A stretch of 33,734 nt of DNA from Kiritimatiellia bacterium (GTDB lineage Bacteria; Verrucomicrobiota; Kiritimatiellia; RFP12; UBA1067), in contig JAEDKA010000040.1 in assembly GCA_016296065.1 (NCBI GenBank), forward strand, positions 1 to 33,734, given 5' to 3'. Under the pieces are notes generated by a model. The model was given only the letters and a program-made list of their open reading frames with translations, searched no databases and had not been told where the DNA came from. Position numbers and translations under genes: made by a program. This document shows positions 33,455 to 33,734 of this stretch, piece by piece; position 1 is the first letter of the stretch, and each line of letters opens with the position of its first letter.

Positions 33455-33685
33455 TCGGATGTCCGGGTAAAATGGAATGCCGCCCTTGATCCGCGGGGCA
33501 AAAGGGGCTTTTGCCATGACCTTTTGAACGAGGCACAGCCGAGACTATTCGGAGAACCGAGGTCCGAAATGCGCGGCGATGCGAGCCGGGCCGAAGCGGT
33601 CGTCAAGGCGGTGGAGCGGAATGTCGAGACGCTTGATTTTAGCAATGCCGAAGCGCCTTTGGCCATGTTGGCTCACAGCCCGTGA
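33455..33685 (+). pseudogene. Possible remnant of a coding sequence, unknown product
   Basis: A 76-codon open frame without a usable early start reads like a protein (segments HDLLNEAQPRLFGEPRSEM and AVVKAVERNVETLDF). It begins right after an in-frame TAG and has no ribosome site, so I take it as a fragment of a decayed gene. I do not recognise the family. Confidence 0.3.
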
Positions 33686-33734
33686 ATTGCAAGTCAGGTG
33701 AGTCAATTTTCTGAAGATGGATCCGAGGGGTCTC

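Larger units (their letters stand above)
33320..33734 (+). other. Right-edge stretch without a convincing intact gene
   Basis: It holds a 10-bp direct repeat (33355–33378), an ORF remnant (33455–33685) and a perfect 8-bp stem with a 3-base loop at 33497–33515 that is not followed by a T-run. There is no TGTAGG element. Composition rises again to GC-rich from about 33470. Confidence 0.4.

Noticed and set aside
33497..33515. Perfect 8-bp stem with 3-base loop as a terminator
   Set aside because: No T-run follows on either strand, and it lies inside a protein-like frame.

Overview
The window looks like an accessory, surface-protein region of a high-GC bacterium of the PVC group. Kiritimatiellota or Lentisphaerae-type gut or environmental relatives are my best guess, based on giant secreted RHS, PA14 and thrombospondin-type-3 proteins and a DUF1573–CcdA fusion. 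This placement is inference; no rRNA, tRNA or marker gene is present. All convincing genes are on the + strand.

Layout. (1) 1–2156: AT-richer left edge with a truncated four-helix membrane protein and a P-loop ATPase, a possible two-gene defence-type module. (2) 2498–16107, transcription unit A: a promoter-like element, a membrane-anchored helical-repeat protein, a DUF1573–CcdA thiol transporter, a 1493-aa PA14/TSP3 surface protein, a 1795-aa RHS protein (RHS1) with an HExxH tip, and an overlapping immunity candidate. A displaced RHS 3' end with a new tip and an internal stop follows (16118–16900). (3) 16941–27131, unit B: the same element, a small secreted protein, a 2335-aa RHS protein of a different type (RHS2), an ATGA-coupled membrane protein (immunity candidate), and an ATGA-coupled response regulator plus histidine kinase. 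(4) 27176–33319, unit C: the same element, an 1816-aa RHS protein (RHS3, paralogue of RHS1) with a cysteine-protease-like tip, and an overlapping small membrane or lipoprotein (immunity candidate). (5) 33320–33734: no convincing gene, one ORF remnant.

Main point. Three separate units, each encoding a giant RHS protein, start with one strictly spaced element: CCTACAG, 13 bp, YTGTAGG, 4 bp, TTGTAGG, 10 bp, then a -10-like hexamer. There is no canonical -35. The two 7-bp direct repeats on an 11-bp period are laid out like a PhoB 'pho box', and a PhoB/OmpR-type response regulator with its kinase sits inside unit B. I infer a two-component-controlled regulon of exchangeable-tip RHS effectors. RHS1, RHS3 and the orphan fragment also show signs of tip exchange: AT-rich tips on GC-rich cores, an orphan reservoir, mosaic identity, and CAACT-type simple repeats that occupy the same sites in each copy but differ in sequence.
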